From: Clostridiales bacterium
GTDB lineage: Bacteria; Bacillota; Clostridia; Lachnospirales; Lachnospiraceae
Length of the DNA: 43,942 nucleotides
Direction of reading: 5' to 3'
Assembly: GCA_029007845.1 (NCBI GenBank)
Contig: JAQXIP010000012.1
Span: forward strand, 1-43,942
Shown: one piece after another, positions 8,247-15,878 of the stretch
Numbering within the stretch: the first letter of the stretch is position 1
Layout of the letters: each line of letters starts with the position of its first letter
Position numbers and translations under genes: made by a program
The notes under the pieces: generated by a model
What the model saw: the letters and a program-made list of their open reading frames with translations, nothing else
The model's database searches: none
What the model was told of the DNA's origin: nothing

Positions 8247-8350
8247 GGTTCTGATATTAGGGAGTAGTTCGCATCCAAGTGAAAAAAGGGTGTTGTACTT
8301 TTCGTCATCACGTTATCAGTAACCGGAGAGTACACTGAAAGAAGAACAAG
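8247..8350 (+). promoter_or_regulatory. yybP-ykoY manganese riboswitch
   Basis: The two conserved Mn2+-binding loops are recognisable: GGGAGTAG at 8260-8267, and CGTCA (8303-8307) followed by a GTTA/TAAC stem and CCGG (8323-8326). The stem TGTACT/AGTACA encloses the second loop, and GTTCT (8248-8252) can pair with AGAAC (8344-8348) as the closing P1 helix. P1's 3' strand is also the outer left arm of the following terminator, so metal binding and termination would be mutually exclusive. Family knowledge: this class senses Mn2+ and turns genes on, often cation-exporting P-type ATPases such as Lactococcus YoaB, exactly the gene type that follows. A possible -10 (TATGAT) is at 8236-8241, without a good -35. 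Confidence 0.85.
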
Positions 8351-8397
8351 ACTTTTATCGCACTTTTTGTTGTGCGGTAAAAGTTTTTTTGTTCTTC
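8341..8397 (+). terminator. Riboswitch-controlled intrinsic terminator
   Basis: A perfect core stem ACTTTTATCGCAC (8351-8363) with GTGCGGTAAAAGT (8372-8384; one G-T pair) is followed by seven T residues. An outer GAAGAAC/GTTCTTC pairing (8341-8347 with 8391-8397) overlaps the P1 strand of the Mn2+ aptamer. It lies 52 bases before the ATPase start. Confidence 0.85.
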
Positions 8398-8448
8398 TTT
8401 TTCTTTTTTTCTGGAAAGCAGGTTTTAAGAAAGGAGTACATGTGTACA

Positions 8449-11073
8449 ATGAAAGAATGTTGGAATCAATCGGTACAGGAGTTAATGCAGGAGTATGAAG
8501 TAACAAGGGAAGGGCTTTCTTCAAGCCAGGCAGAAGCAATCCGGCTAAAGAAGGGAGAGAATGTACTGGAAGAGGGAAAGAAAAAGGGAATGATACAGAT
8601 CTTTTTTCAGCAGTTTTGCGATCTTCTGGTAATTATTTTATTGATTGCGGCGGGAATATCCATGTTTTCCGGCAATATGGACAGTACGATTGTAATTGTG
8701 GCAGTTCTCATTATGAATGCAGTAATTGGAACCGTTCAGCATGTGAAGGCACAGAAATCCCTGGACAGCTTAAAACAGCTTTCATCCCCAAGTGCAAAAG
8801 TAATCCGGGATGGAAGAAAGATAGAGATTGCATCCCGGGAAGTGGTGCCTGGAGATGTGGTGATCTTAGAGGCTGGCGATCTGATTGTGGCAGATGGACG
8901 GATTCTTCATAATTATTCCCTTCAGGTAAATGAAAGCTCTCTGACGGGAGAATCTGCCAATATTGAGAAAACCGACGGAGTGCTTGAGGGGGATGTGCCG
9001 TTAGCAGACCGGGTGAATATGGTGCATTCCGGAAGCCTTGTTACTCTTGGAAGAGCAGAGGTTCTGGTAACGCAGACCGGAATGGATACGCAGCTTGGAA
9101 AGATTGCAGGGCTTTTAAATGAGGCAAAAGAGCGTAAAACACCGCTGCAGAAAAGTCTGGATCAGTTTAGCGAACGGCTTGCTGTGCTGATATGCGGGGT
9201 ATGTCTTCTTGTATTTGCGTTATGTATGTACCGCCAGATGAATCTTCTGGATTCGTTTATGTTTGCGGTTGCCCTGGCTGTGGCGGCAATCCCGGAAGCA
9301 TTAGGTTCGATTGTGACGATTGTCCAGGCACTTGGAACGCAGAAAATGGCAAAAGAAAATGCCATTATCAAAGAGCTGAAGGCGGTGGAAAGCCTTGGCT
9401 GTGTATCTGTAATCTGTTCGGATAAAACGGGTACCCTTACCCAGAATAAAATGACGGTACAGGATATTTATATAGATGGAAAGGTATTAAAGCCTGAGGA
9501 GTTAGAGATGGGAAACCAGCTTCACCGGTATCTTCTATATGATGCGATCCTCTCGAATGATTCCAGTATTGTAGATGGAAAGGGAATTGGTGATCCGACA
9601 GAATATGCCCTTCTAGAGATGTTCCGTCAGGTTGTGCTGCAGAATGAAAAGGATCAAAAAGAATGTGGGATGAGCGAGGAGGATATCCGGGAGTCGGTGA
9701 AGCGCTTAGAAGAAATACCTTTTGATTCTGACCGTAAGCTGATGAGTATCAAATGCAGATTGCATGGAGTTTCTACCATACTTACGAAAGGAGCACTGGA
9801 TGTTTTACTGGAACGGTGCGATACAATCCGGGATTCTGGCGGTGTGCGGAAAATGACAGAAAAAGACCGCACGGATATCTTAATAAAGAACCGGGACTTT
9901 TCTGAGAATGGACTGCGGGTACTGGCATTTGCCTATAAGGAATCGGAGGAAGTGTTAAATGTAGAAGCCGAGGACGGGTTTACTTTTTTGGGGTTAATCT
10001 CAATGATTGACCCGCCAAGAGAGGAGTCAGCAAAAGCGGTGGAACAGGCCAGAGAGGCGGGAATCCGAACGGTAATGATTACGGGAGACCATAAGATTAC
10101 AGCGGTTTCCATTGCAAAGAAGATCGGCATCTTTAAGGAAGGAGATCTGGCGGTTACCGGAGCTGAACTGGATGGCTTTTCCCAGGAGGAATTCGATGAA
10201 AAAATCAGTCGGATATCGGTATATGCACGGGTATCACCAGAAAATAAAATCCGGATTGTGGAAAGTTGGCAGAGAAAAGGAAAGATTGTATCCATGACGG
10301 GTGACGGGGTAAATGATGCTCCAGCGCTGAAAAAGGCGGATATCGGTGTCGCTATGGGAATCACCGGGACGGAAGTATCAAAAGATGCAGCATCCATGAT
10401 TCTTTCCGATGACAATTTTGCCACCATTATCAAGGCAGTAACCAATGGACGAAATGTATACCGGAATATCAAAAACGCCATTCTGTTTTTGTTATCTGGA
10501 AACATGGCTGGTATTATTTCGGTCCTTTATGCCTGTCTTATGGGTCTTCCGATGCCGTTCGCTCCTGTTCATCTGTTGTTTATGAACCTTTTAACGGATT
10601 CTCTTCCGGCAATTGCTATTGGAATGGAACCATCGGATGAAACGTTACTGAAAGAGAAACCAAGAGATCCGTCTACGGGACTTTTGACAAAAGATTTTGT
10701 ATGGAATATGATTGTACAGGGAGCATTAATCGCAGCCGCTACGATGGCTGCGTTCCACATGGGATTAAGACAGAATGCTGCCACGGCATCCACTATGGCA
10801 TTTGCAACACTGACCATGGCAAGACTGTTCCACGGCTTTAACTGCCGCAACAGCCAGTCGGTCATCCGGCTTGGCTTTCGTTCCAATCCGTACAGCATTT
10901 TGGCATTTTTATGTGGAATTCTTTTATTAACGACCGTGCTGTATGTGCCGGTTTTACATGCAATGTTCAGCGTATCCACCATATCCCTCTCTGTGTTTTT
11001 CAAGGTGGTTTGTCTGGCTTTTGCACCAACGTTTGTAATTCAGATTGTGAAATTAATTCGGGAAAAGAAGTAA
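8449..11073 (+). CDS. P-type cation ATPase, probable Mn2+ (or Ca2+) exporter
   Basis: About 874 residues, P2-type ATPase of the plasma membrane. Order: N-terminal actuator region with LTGES (~residue 165), membrane segments M1-M4, phosphorylation motif DKTGTLT with Asp ~325, nucleotide domain with a KGA motif, TGDGVNDAPALKKADIG hinge, then six more membrane segments. M4 reads IPEALGSIVTIVQALG, not the IPEGLP of Ca2+ SERCA pumps, and M6 reads NLLTDSLPAIAIGMEP. From memory these variants occur in the YoaB/MgtA group linked to Mn2+ export. The Mn2+ riboswitch upstream supports manganese efflux. The start chosen has AAGGAG 12 bases upstream. An ATG at 8440 is too close to that site, and one at 8389 has none. 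Confidence 0.9.
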   Translation: MKECWNQSVQELMQEYEVTREGLSSSQAEAIRLKKGENVLEEGKKKGMIQIFFQQFCDLLVIILLIAAGISMFSGNMDSTIVIVAVLIMNAVIGTVQHVKAQKSLDSLKQLSSPSAKVIRDGRKIEIASREVVPGDVVILEAGDLIVADGRILHNYSLQVNESSLTGESANIEKTDGVLEGDVPLADRVNMVHSGSLVTLGRAEVLVTQTGMDTQLGKIAGLLNEAKERKTPLQKSLDQFSERLAVLICGVCLLVFALCMYRQMNLLDSFMFAVALAVAAIPEALGSIVTIVQALGTQKMAKENAIIKELKAVESLGCVSVICSDKTGTLTQNKMTVQDIYIDGKVLKPEELEMGNQLHRYLLYDAILSNDSSIVDGKGIGDPTEYALLEMFRQVVLQNEKDQKECGMSEEDIRESVKRLEEIPFDSDRKLMSIKCRLHGVSTILTKGALDVLLERCDTIRDSGGVRKMTEKDRTDILIKNRDFSENGLRVLAFAYKESEEVLNVEAEDGFTFLGLISMIDPPREESAKAVEQAREAGIRTVMITGDHKITAVSIAKKIGIFKEGDLAVTGAELDGFSQEEFDEKISRISVYARVSPENKIRIVESWQRKGKIVSMTGDGVNDAPALKKADIGVAMGITGTEVSKDAASMILSDDNFATIIKAVTNGRNVYRNIKNAILFLLSGNMAGIISVLYACLMGLPMPFAPVHLLFMNLLTDSLPAIAIGMEPSDETLLKEKPRDPSTGLLTKDFVWNMIVQGALIAAATMAAFHMGLRQNAATASTMAFATLTMARLFHGFNCRNSQSVIRLGFRSNPYSILAFLCGILLLTTVLYVPVLHAMFSVSTISLSVFFKVVCLAFAPTFVIQIVKLIREKK

Positions 11074-11093
11074 CATGTTTGTAGAAAGGGACT

Positions 11094-11270
11094 GGCTGCA
11101 GTTCGCTTATCAAACCGCATAAATGGATAGGCAGAAGGGTAGCACAGCTGAATCTCGGACAGGGAAAACTGGTGGTTATGATTGAGCGTGGGGATGATAT
11201 TGTTATTCCAAATGGAAGCACTGTGCTGGAAGATGGAGACGTACTGGTTTTAAAAGAAAATCAATCCTGA
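11094..11270 (+). pseudogene. Remnant of a TrkA-C domain (K+/H+ antiporter or Trk-type protein)
   Basis: An open stretch without a start codon encodes WIGRRVAQLNLGQGKLVVMI, then ERGDDIVIPNGSTVLEDGDV and LVLKENQS, ending at a TGA at 11270. This is the typical C-terminal TrkA-C ligand domain that closes CvrA/NhaP2-type antiporters or TrkA/K+ channel subunits. The upstream part is absent: the ATPase ends at 11073, and the only ATG between them is in another frame that stops after about 15 codons. I read it as the tail of a deleted gene. From 11271 to 11353 I see nothing. Confidence 0.55.
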
Positions 11271-11353
11271 CGGGAGTAAGAACGAAACAGAACAAAGGCC
11301 GCCTCCCTGAAAGAAAATCTGGCTGTGGGAATTGATTCGTTCCTGCTGTGTGG

Positions 11354-12148
11354 CTATTCGACTGTTACAATGCAGCTTTTGGTGACTCCGTCAATGGTAA
11401 CCGAGATGGCAGCACTGCCCCGCTTGATGGCGGATACGGTTCCGTTTACATCTACAGTGGCAACACTTTTTTTGCTTGTTTTCCATTTTGGCATGCTGCG
11501 GGAAGTAGAAGTGCAGGTTAGCTTTGTTGTTTCCCCACAGGATAGAGTGACCGAGGTGCTGCTTAACGTGACAATGGGGGATTTGACCCAGATTTTGCAT
11601 GTGATTTTCGTATCATCACAGCATACGGTCACAGTCGTGATACCTGGCTTTTTTGCAAAGATTTTTCCGGTAGAACTGATGGTTGCGATTGAAGAACGGC
11701 TAGAGCGGAATGTTACCGGATGTCCGTTCGAAGAAGATGCATCAAGCTTGGCATAGTACCCCACATCTAAAGAGATATTATTACTGCTTAACTGAATATT
11801 GGTAGGTGTTACGGTGATGCGGCAGCTGGCTTCTCCACCTGCATTTTTTGCAGTAATGACTGCAGTGCCTGATTTTTTTGCAATGACATGCCCGTAAGAA
11901 TTTACTGAGGCAACCGATGATTTGCTGCTTTTAAAGCTAATCCGTTTTGTACTTGATGAGACTGCAATCAGATCGAATTCGTCCCCGATGGCTAACGACT
12001 TGGAATAGTGCGACAAAATGATGATGGAATAACTTGATGCTTTTTTTGGTTTCGCATAGGCGGATTGTTCCGGAATTGGAAGAAACAGAGTGCCAAGCAG
12101 GCAGATTATGGATAATAAAGATCCAAGGAATGTTGTTGTGCGGTTCAT
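11354..12148 (-). CDS. Secreted protein with three bacterial Ig-like (Big_2) domains
   Basis: A 264-residue protein. Residues 1-32 form a signal peptide (charged N-terminus, hydrophobic core, SAYA cleavage region). The remainder is three repeats of about 75 residues, each containing the Big_2 hallmarks 'SS..S.A.V...G.V.AKK.G.A.IT' (for example SSKSSVASVNSYGHVIAKKS). It has no sortase motif, anchor or enzyme domain, so it should be released or held by binding another surface component. The ribosome site GGGAGG lies eight bases before the ATG on the minus strand. Big_2 domains mediate adhesion or act as spacers in larger surface proteins. No target can be named. It is divergent from arsR. Confidence 0.85.
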   Translation of the reverse strand: MNRTTTFLGSLLSIICLLGTLFLPIPEQSAYAKPKKASSYSIIILSHYSKSLAIGDEFDLIAVSSSTKRISFKSSKSSVASVNSYGHVIAKKSGTAVITAKNAGGEASCRITVTPTNIQLSSNNISLDVGYYAKLDASSSNGHPVTFRSSRSSIATISSTGKIFAKKPGITTVTVCCDDTKITCKIWVKSPIVTLSSTSVTLSCGETTKLTCTSTSRSMPKWKTSKKSVATVDVNGTVSAIKRGSAAISVTIDGVTKSCIVTVE

Positions 12149-12201
12149 AGATAATTCCTCCCTTTCTCATATGGCAGGAATACGAACCATCCACACAACC
12201 A

Positions 12202-12214
12202 GATTATCATTATC
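12202..12214 (-). promoter_or_regulatory. Possible Fur-like half-operator before the Big_2 gene
   Basis: On the minus strand the sequence GATAATGATAATC equals the first 13 bases of the classical Fur box, but the remaining part of the box is not conserved. It overlaps candidate -10 elements (TATGAT/TGATAA) for the secreted-protein gene. Weak; chance in an AT-rich promoter is possible. Confidence 0.3.
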
Positions 12215-12256
12215 ATAGCATAGATTGTGTAAGAAGTACAGGGGAAGTTTTGGTGC

Positions 12257-12285
12257 TTGACATATGAAGTAAGAAGATGTAACAT
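12257..12285 (+). promoter_or_regulatory. SigmaA promoter of the arsR-P1B ATPase-B12 gene run
   Basis: Perfect -35 TTGACA (12257-12262), 17-base spacer, -10 TAACAT (12280-12285). The operator follows immediately, covering the expected start point near 12292. It is the only clear promoter I found at the head of the run ending at 31968; internal promoters cannot be excluded. Confidence 0.75.
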
Positions 12286-12313
12286 AAACATATGAACACA
12301 TGTTAATATGTTT
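12286..12313. promoter_or_regulatory. ArsR/SmtB-type operator
   Basis: A 13-2-13 inverted repeat: AAACATATGAACA (12286-12298), CA, TGTTAATATGTTT (12301-12313), with one mismatch between the halves. It matches the ATATGAACA...TGTTCATAT type of operator used by SmtB/CadC/CzrA repressors. It starts right after the -10 box, so binding would block initiation and the downstream ArsR protein would be autoregulated. Confidence 0.8.
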
Positions 12314-12357
12314 GCATGATGCCAACGTCAAAAATATTCGGAAAGCGGGTGAAACGA

Positions 12358-12717
12358 ATGGCAATGAATGATGTGGAGTGCTGTGACACATTTTGCGTGC
12401 ATGAGGATTTGCTGGATGTTGTCAAGGATGTCATGCCGGATGAAGAAGAAGTATATGATCTGGCGGAATTATTTAAAGCATATGGAGACTCTACCCGGCT
12501 CAGGATCTTATTTGTACTATCCAAGGCGGAGGTATGCGTCTGTGATCTGGCACAGGCTCTTAATATGACCCAGTCAGCTATCTCTCATCAGTTAAAGATT
12601 TTAAAACAGTCCAAGCTGGTAAGCAGCAGGCGGGAAGGAAAGTCTGTCTTTTATTCACTGGCGGACGGTCACGTCAGCACGATTATTGCCCAGGGAAGGG
12701 AACACATTGAAGAATAA
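12358..12717 (+). CDS. ArsR/SmtB-family metal-sensing repressor, CadC-like
   Basis: A 119-residue winged-helix repressor (start at 12358; an upstream ATG at 12316 lies just beyond the operator and has no ribosome site). Two metal sites known in the family are both visible. The alpha3N site is formed by N-terminal Cys 8, 9 and 13 with VCVCD (Cys 60, 62), as in CadC of cadmium/lead resistance. The alpha5 site is formed by DGH...HIEE (Asp 103, His 105, His 116, Glu 119), the exact DxHx10HxxE signature of zinc/cobalt sensors SmtB/CzrA. The recognition helix spans ~70-83. It should release the 12286-12313 operator when metal binds. Which metal is the inducer is open: Cd/Pb/Zn by CadC likeness, Co also possible. 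Confidence 0.9.
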   Translation: MAMNDVECCDTFCVHEDLLDVVKDVMPDEEEVYDLAELFKAYGDSTRLRILFVLSKAEVCVCDLAQALNMTQSAISHQLKILKQSKLVSSRREGKSVFYSLADGHVSTIIAQGREHIEE

Positions 12718-12732
12718 GGAAAGAAAGAGGGA

Positions 12733-12957
12733 ATGATGATGAAAAAGAAATTTAAATTAAAGGATCTGGATTGTGCGAATTGCGCGGCAAAGATGGAGGA
12801 AGGAATCAAAAAAATACCAGGCGTCAGTGATGCATCGGTGAGCTTTATGACCCAGAAGATGACCATTGAGGCAGAAGAGGAGCAGTTTGATGAGATTATG
12901 AAGAAAGTGGTTTCTTTATGCGCAAAGATTGAGCCGGATTGTGAGATATTAATGTAG
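12733..12957 (+). CDS. Free-standing heavy-metal-associated (HMA) domain protein
   Basis: A 74-residue (or 72, if the third of three consecutive ATG codons at 12739 is used; AGAGGG fits that one best) ferredoxin-like HMA domain. Metal-binding Cys 14 and Cys 17 lie in LDCANCAAKME. The domain is the type normally fused to the N-terminus of CadA/ZntA ATPases. The ATPase that follows after 15 bases lacks it, so this protein likely acts in trans as the pump's metal-binding domain or chaperone. Position between sensor and pump makes a shared metal specificity likely. Confidence 0.88.
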   Translation: MMMKKKFKLKDLDCANCAAKMEEGIKKIPGVSDASVSFMTQKMTIEAEEEQFDEIMKKVVSLCAKIEPDCEILM

Positions 12958-12972
12958 CAGGGAGAAGAAGCA

Positions 12973-14856
12973 ATGACAAAAAAACAAAAAAAGATGTTGG
13001 CGCGTATCATTGTTACGTTTGTTGTATTGGCAGTTCTGGTGGTTGGCGAACACACAATCTGGCCGGATGGGACCGGTTCGAACTGGGCGGCAATTCTTAT
13101 TTATCTTGTTGTGTATCTGGTCATTGGATACGATATTGTCTATAAGGCGCTGCGGAATATAAGCCATGGACAGGTGTTTGATGAGAACTTTCTTATGATG
13201 ATTGCTACCTTTGGTGCATTTGGTGTGGGAGAGTATTCCGAGGCGGTTGCCGTTATGCTGTTCTATCAGGTAGGGGAATTGTTTCAGGGATATGCCGTTG
13301 GAAAATCCCGCCAGTCAATCTCGGATATGATGGATATCTGTCCGGAATATGCCAATATAGAAGTGGATCAAGAGCTCAGACAGGTGGATCCGGATGATGT
13401 GGAAGTGGGTGACATCATCATTGTGAAACCGGGAGAACGGATTCCACTGGATGGAGTGGTAATGGAAGGAGAGTCTCTGGTTGATACGGCGGCATTGACT
13501 GGAGAATCCGTGCCAAGGAAAGTCCAGGCTGGAAATGAGATCATCAGCGGTTGTGTCAATGGAAGCGGAACTTTAAAAGTGAAGGTGACGAAGGAGTTTG
13601 ATGACTCTACGGTTGCAAAGATTCTGGAACTTGTGGAAAATGCCAGCAGCAAGAAGGCAAAGGTGGAAAACTTTATTACCCGGTTTGCAAAGTATTATAC
13701 GCCGGTGGTAACGATCGGAGCCGTTCTTCTTGCCATCCTTCCACCACTTCTTTTCGGAGGAGTTTTTTCAGACTGGATACAGAGAGCCTGTATTTTTCTT
13801 GTAATCAGCTGTCCGTGTGCGTTAGTGATATCGGTTCCAATGGGATTTTTTGGAGGGATTGGCGCCGCTTCCAGGCTTGGAGTTTTAGTAAAGGGAAGCA
13901 ATTATCTGGAAGCTTTGGCAGAGATGACGACGATTGTATTTGATAAAACCGGAACTCTGACCAAAGGAGAGTTCAAGGTATCAAAAATGTATCCGAAAAA
14001 TGTGTTAAAAGAGGAATTATTGGAAATGGCGGCATTAGGGGAAGGATATTCGAATCATCCGATTGCCGGTTCTATTAAGGAGGCTTATGGGAAAACACTG
14101 GATCTTTCTAGAATATCGGATGCACAGGAGATCGCCGGACATGGAATCCGTGTACGGATCGATGGAAAAGAAACACTGGTTGGAAATGAAAAACTGATGA
14201 AAGAAGAAACAATTGATTATATTCCATGTAAGGAAAATGGAACGGTTGTATATGTGGCAAGACAGGGCGTATTTTTAGGAACCATTCTGATCTCCGACAC
14301 GGTAAAGGAGGGGGTAAAAGAAGCTATCCGGGATATGAAGAAAGTCGGGGTAAAACACTGCGTCATGCTGACCGGTGACCGGAAAGAAACAGCGGATCAG
14401 GTTGCAGGGGAGCTTGGAATTGATGAAGTGCATGCCGAGCTTCTTCCCCAGGATAAAGTTGCCAAAGTGGAACAGCTTCTAAAGAAAAAGAAGGGAAAAG
14501 AAAAACTGGCATTTGCAGGAGATGGAATCAATGATGCACCGGTGCTTACGAGAGCAGATATCGGTATTGCCATGGGAAGCATGGGATCGGATGCTGCAAT
14601 CGAGGCAGCGGATGTTGTTCTCATGGACGATGATGTGAGAAAAATTGCTTCGGTTGTGCGGATTTCCAGAAAAACCTTATCCATCGTGAAACAAAATATT
14701 GTATTTGCATTAGGGGTTAAGGCAGTTGTACTGATTCTTGGTGCCTGTGGCATGGCCAATATGTGGGAAGCGGTCTTTGCGGATGTAGGCGTTTCTGTGA
14801 TTGCGATTATCAATTCCATGCGGACGTTAAAAGTGAACCACAAAGCAGGAGGATGA
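12973..14856 (+). CDS. cadA: P1B-type heavy-metal ATPase (CadA/ZntA-like) without N-terminal HMA domain
   Basis: A 627-residue membrane pump. It begins directly with membrane segments. The LTGES actuator motif follows (~176-180), then the ion path motif SCPCALVIS with Cys 280 and Cys 282, the phosphorylation motif DKTGTLT with Asp 324, the HP motif of P1B pumps (NHPIAG, ~365) and GDGINDAPVL. The last membrane segment has ADVGVSVIAIINSMR, containing the D-x-G of the P1B-2 (Zn/Cd/Pb) group. Cobalt pumps of the P1B-4 group carry SPC instead of CPC, so zinc/cadmium/lead efflux is the best family-based call. The gene's final bases contain the AGGAGG that serves the next gene, which starts 4 bases after its stop. 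Confidence 0.9.
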   Translation: MTKKQKKMLARIIVTFVVLAVLVVGEHTIWPDGTGSNWAAILIYLVVYLVIGYDIVYKALRNISHGQVFDENFLMMIATFGAFGVGEYSEAVAVMLFYQVGELFQGYAVGKSRQSISDMMDICPEYANIEVDQELRQVDPDDVEVGDIIIVKPGERIPLDGVVMEGESLVDTAALTGESVPRKVQAGNEIISGCVNGSGTLKVKVTKEFDDSTVAKILELVENASSKKAKVENFITRFAKYYTPVVTIGAVLLAILPPLLFGGVFSDWIQRACIFLVISCPCALVISVPMGFFGGIGAASRLGVLVKGSNYLEALAEMTTIVFDKTGTLTKGEFKVSKMYPKNVLKEELLEMAALGEGYSNHPIAGSIKEAYGKTLDLSRISDAQEIAGHGIRVRIDGKETLVGNEKLMKEETIDYIPCKENGTVVYVARQGVFLGTILISDTVKEGVKEAIRDMKKVGVKHCVMLTGDRKETADQVAGELGIDEVHAELLPQDKVAKVEQLLKKKKGKEKLAFAGDGINDAPVLTRADIGIAMGSMGSDAAIEAADVVLMDDDVRKIASVVRISRKTLSIVKQNIVFALGVKAVVLILGACGMANMWEAVFADVGVSVIAIINSMRTLKVNHKAGG

Positions 14857-14860
14857 CATC

Positions 14861-15877
14861 ATGAGAAAGACAGAAAGCAGAGAAAGACGCTGTGGCACAA
14901 GAAAAAAAGGATGGCTGGTCATGCTGCTTGTGATCCTTTTGCTTATGTCGCTAGCAGTCAGTATCTGTATTGGTACGGTATCGGTATCCTTCGGGGATCT
15001 GATTCACGCTTTGGGAAGAGAACCTTATAGTATGCAGGAGAGGGTCCTTCGCTATGTCCGGATTCCACGGGTATGTGGGGCAGCACTGGCGGGAATGGGA
15101 CTGGCTGTTTCCGGTACGATCATTCAGACGATTCTTGGGAATCCTCTGGCAGGACCGAATATTATCGGGGTGAATTCAGGAGCTGGTTTTTCGGTTGTTC
15201 TATTTTCTGCGCTATTTCCGGATGCTTATAACGGAATGCCTCTTGCCGCATTTGCCGGAGCACTTATTACAGTACTTGTTGTATACAAAACCGCAGAAAA
15301 GACGGGGTCATCAAAGATTACGATTGTGCTGGCAGGAGTAGCGATTAACAGTATGCTAAGCGCAGCTACAGATGTGGTGTACACGTTTTGTTCCGAATCC
15401 CTGACCAGAAGTAATGGGTTCCGGATTGGCGGTTTGAACGGGGTGAATACAAAGGTATTGATTCCCGCCTCCATTGCAATATTGACAGCTGTTTTCCTGG
15501 CATTTTGTCTACATAATGAATTGGAAGTATTGTCTCTTGGCGAAGATACGGCGCATTCCCTTGGGCTTCCGGTTCGTTATTACCGGTTTCTGTTCCTGGT
15601 TCTGGCGGCAGTTCTTGCAGGAGCATCGGTGAGTTTTGCCGGCCTTCTTGGCTTCGTGGGACTGATTATTCCTCATGCAGCAAGGATTCTTTCCAGAGAG
15701 GAAGGCCGTTACCAGATTGTCATATCTGCACTTTTAGGAGCTGTTTTTTTAGTGATTTGTGACCTGTTGGCAAGAACACTTTTCCAGCCATTTGAACTTC
15801 CGGTTGGAATTGTTTTATCCTTTATTGGATCACCATGTTTTATTTATCTGTTATTTCGCCAAAGGAGAAGAAGCTAG
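14861..15877 (+). CDS. FecCD/BtuC-type ABC transporter permease
   Basis: A 338-residue inner-membrane permease with nine to ten hydrophobic segments after a basic 25-residue N-terminus. Family motifs: RIPRVCGAALAGMGLAVSG, GPNIIGVNSGAG, and GLLGFVGLIIPHAAR in the region that contacts the ATPase. This family imports siderophores, haem or corrinoids. With the ATPase 1 base downstream it forms the membrane core of an importer; no periplasmic-type substrate-binding protein is encoded in the window. Standing in front of the B12 genes, corrinoid (BtuC-like) or cobalt-complex uptake is the natural inference, but iron-siderophore cargo is not excluded. Confidence 0.88.
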   Translation: MRKTESRERRCGTRKKGWLVMLLVILLLMSLAVSICIGTVSVSFGDLIHALGREPYSMQERVLRYVRIPRVCGAALAGMGLAVSGTIIQTILGNPLAGPNIIGVNSGAGFSVVLFSALFPDAYNGMPLAAFAGALITVLVVYKTAEKTGSSKITIVLAGVAINSMLSAATDVVYTFCSESLTRSNGFRIGGLNGVNTKVLIPASIAILTAVFLAFCLHNELEVLSLGEDTAHSLGLPVRYYRFLFLVLAAVLAGASVSFAGLLGFVGLIIPHAARILSREEGRYQIVISALLGAVFLVICDLLARTLFQPFELPVGIVLSFIGSPCFIYLLFRQRRRS

Positions 15878-15878
15878 A

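Noticed and set aside
9933-10505. Long minus-strand open frames (also at 30145-31005 and 33017-33430)
   Set aside because: They lie wholly opposite well-recognised genes, have no family features or ribosome sites, and are explained by codon bias of the real gene.
11325-11756. Plus-strand 143-residue open frame
   Set aside because: It is the mirror of the secreted Big_2 gene, which has a signal peptide, clear repeats and a ribosome site on the minus strand.
12316-12357. Earlier ATG for the ArsR repressor
   Set aside because: It lies three bases after the operator, has no ribosome site, and adds residues without similarity to CadC-type sensors.
15759-15878. N-terminal extension of the ABC ATPase
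   Set aside because: It lies inside the permease gene in another frame; the ATG at 15879 has AAAGGAG and gives the normal family N-terminus.
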